NCBI GenBank assembly: GCA_031264475.1
Contig: JAISEA010000020.1
Coordinates: forward strand, 1 to 12,267
Source of the DNA: Treponema sp.
GTDB taxonomy: Bacteria; Spirochaetota; Spirochaetia; Treponematales; Breznakiellaceae
DNA length: 12,267 bases
Direction: 5' to 3'
Position 1 is the stretch's first letter. Each line of letters opens with the position of its first letter. The position numbers and the translations under genes were made by a program. Below the pieces are notes generated by a model. It saw nothing but the letters and a program-made list of their open reading frames with translations. It had not been told where the DNA came from and did no database searches. This document shows, in pieces, positions 12,139 through 12,267 of the stretch.

Positions 12139-12267
12139 GCCGCGATCTAGAGCAGGATCGTGCCGCGATCTAGAGCAGGATCGTGCCGCGATCTAGAGCA
12201 GGATCGTGCCGCGATCTAGAGCAGGATCGTGCCGCGATCTAGAGCAGGATCGTGCCGCGATCTAGAG
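12139..12267. repeat. Tandem array 3: perfect 23-bp units, cut by the window edge
   Basis: Five identical 23-bp units start at 12139, 12162, 12185, 12208 and 12231, and 14 bases of a sixth reach the window end. Each unit contains CGATC and GATCG as inverted arms around eight bases, and TCTAGA in the loop side. There are no differences between units, so this array is young or actively homogenised. There are no unique spacers, so it is not a CRISPR array. Confidence 0.95.

Noticed and set aside
113..12267. CRISPR arrays
   Set aside because: All three arrays are pure tandem repeats without unique spacers of constant length, and there are no cas genes.
1..12267. tRNA, rRNA or known riboswitches
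   Set aside because: No cloverleaf, rRNA signature or purine-riboswitch-type core was recognised, including upstream of purC and purF.

Overview
Organism. The window is about 12.3 kb of bacterial DNA with moderate GC and canonical TTGACA/TATAAT promoters. Genes start at ATG behind AGGAG-type ribosome sites. It shows a cyclic-nucleotide-binding/TPR protein next to a Crp-family regulator, complete purC and Fe-S-type purF genes, a Xer-type recombinase, and intergenic spaces full of short repeats. From memory of family distribution this fits an anaerobic, gut-associated spirochaete of the Treponema type, but nothing here is diagnostic and the assignment is an inference.

Layout. Positions 1-96 are the 3' end of a LivH-like permease, followed by tandem array 1 (21-bp units, 113-526). 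A small, very acidic protein follows (672-905). A strong promoter at 1160-1188 drives a tight three-gene operon: amidohydrolase (1270-2502), cNMP-domain/TPR protein (2503-3480) and Crp/Fnr-type regulator (3480-4115). A tyrosine recombinase of housekeeping Xer size follows (4243-5154), with a perfect dyad in its leader. A strong promoter at 5293-5322 reads into tandem array 2 (21-bp hairpin units, 5433-5600) and then an uncharacterised 217-aa protein (5686-6339). After a repeat-rich gap comes the most unusual gene, a PLD-type nuclease fused to a P-loop ATPase (6614-8575). On the minus strand lies a small PspB-like membrane/coiled-coil protein (8667-8891). The right end holds purC (9092-9838) and purF (10185-11582), with structured repeats on both sides of purF, and ends in perfect tandem array 3 (23-bp units, 12139 to the window edge).

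How the parts relate. PurC and PurF are two enzymes of de novo purine synthesis and may be one transcription unit read through the repeats. The amidohydrolase is encoded with two cyclic-nucleotide-type proteins, suggesting a signalling-linked catabolic operon. The PLD-ATPase stands alone between repeats; its domain make-up suggests a nucleic-acid-targeting, defence-like role, which is inference.

Repeats. Two dispersed, modular, hairpin-rich elements (here called A and B) occur several times in both orientations. Their stems differ in sequence but stay paired, and two A copies supply the final codons of purC and purF. Three unrelated tandem arrays each have 21-23 bp units with an internal dyad. 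These structured repeats and the PLD-ATPase are the most promising novelties.
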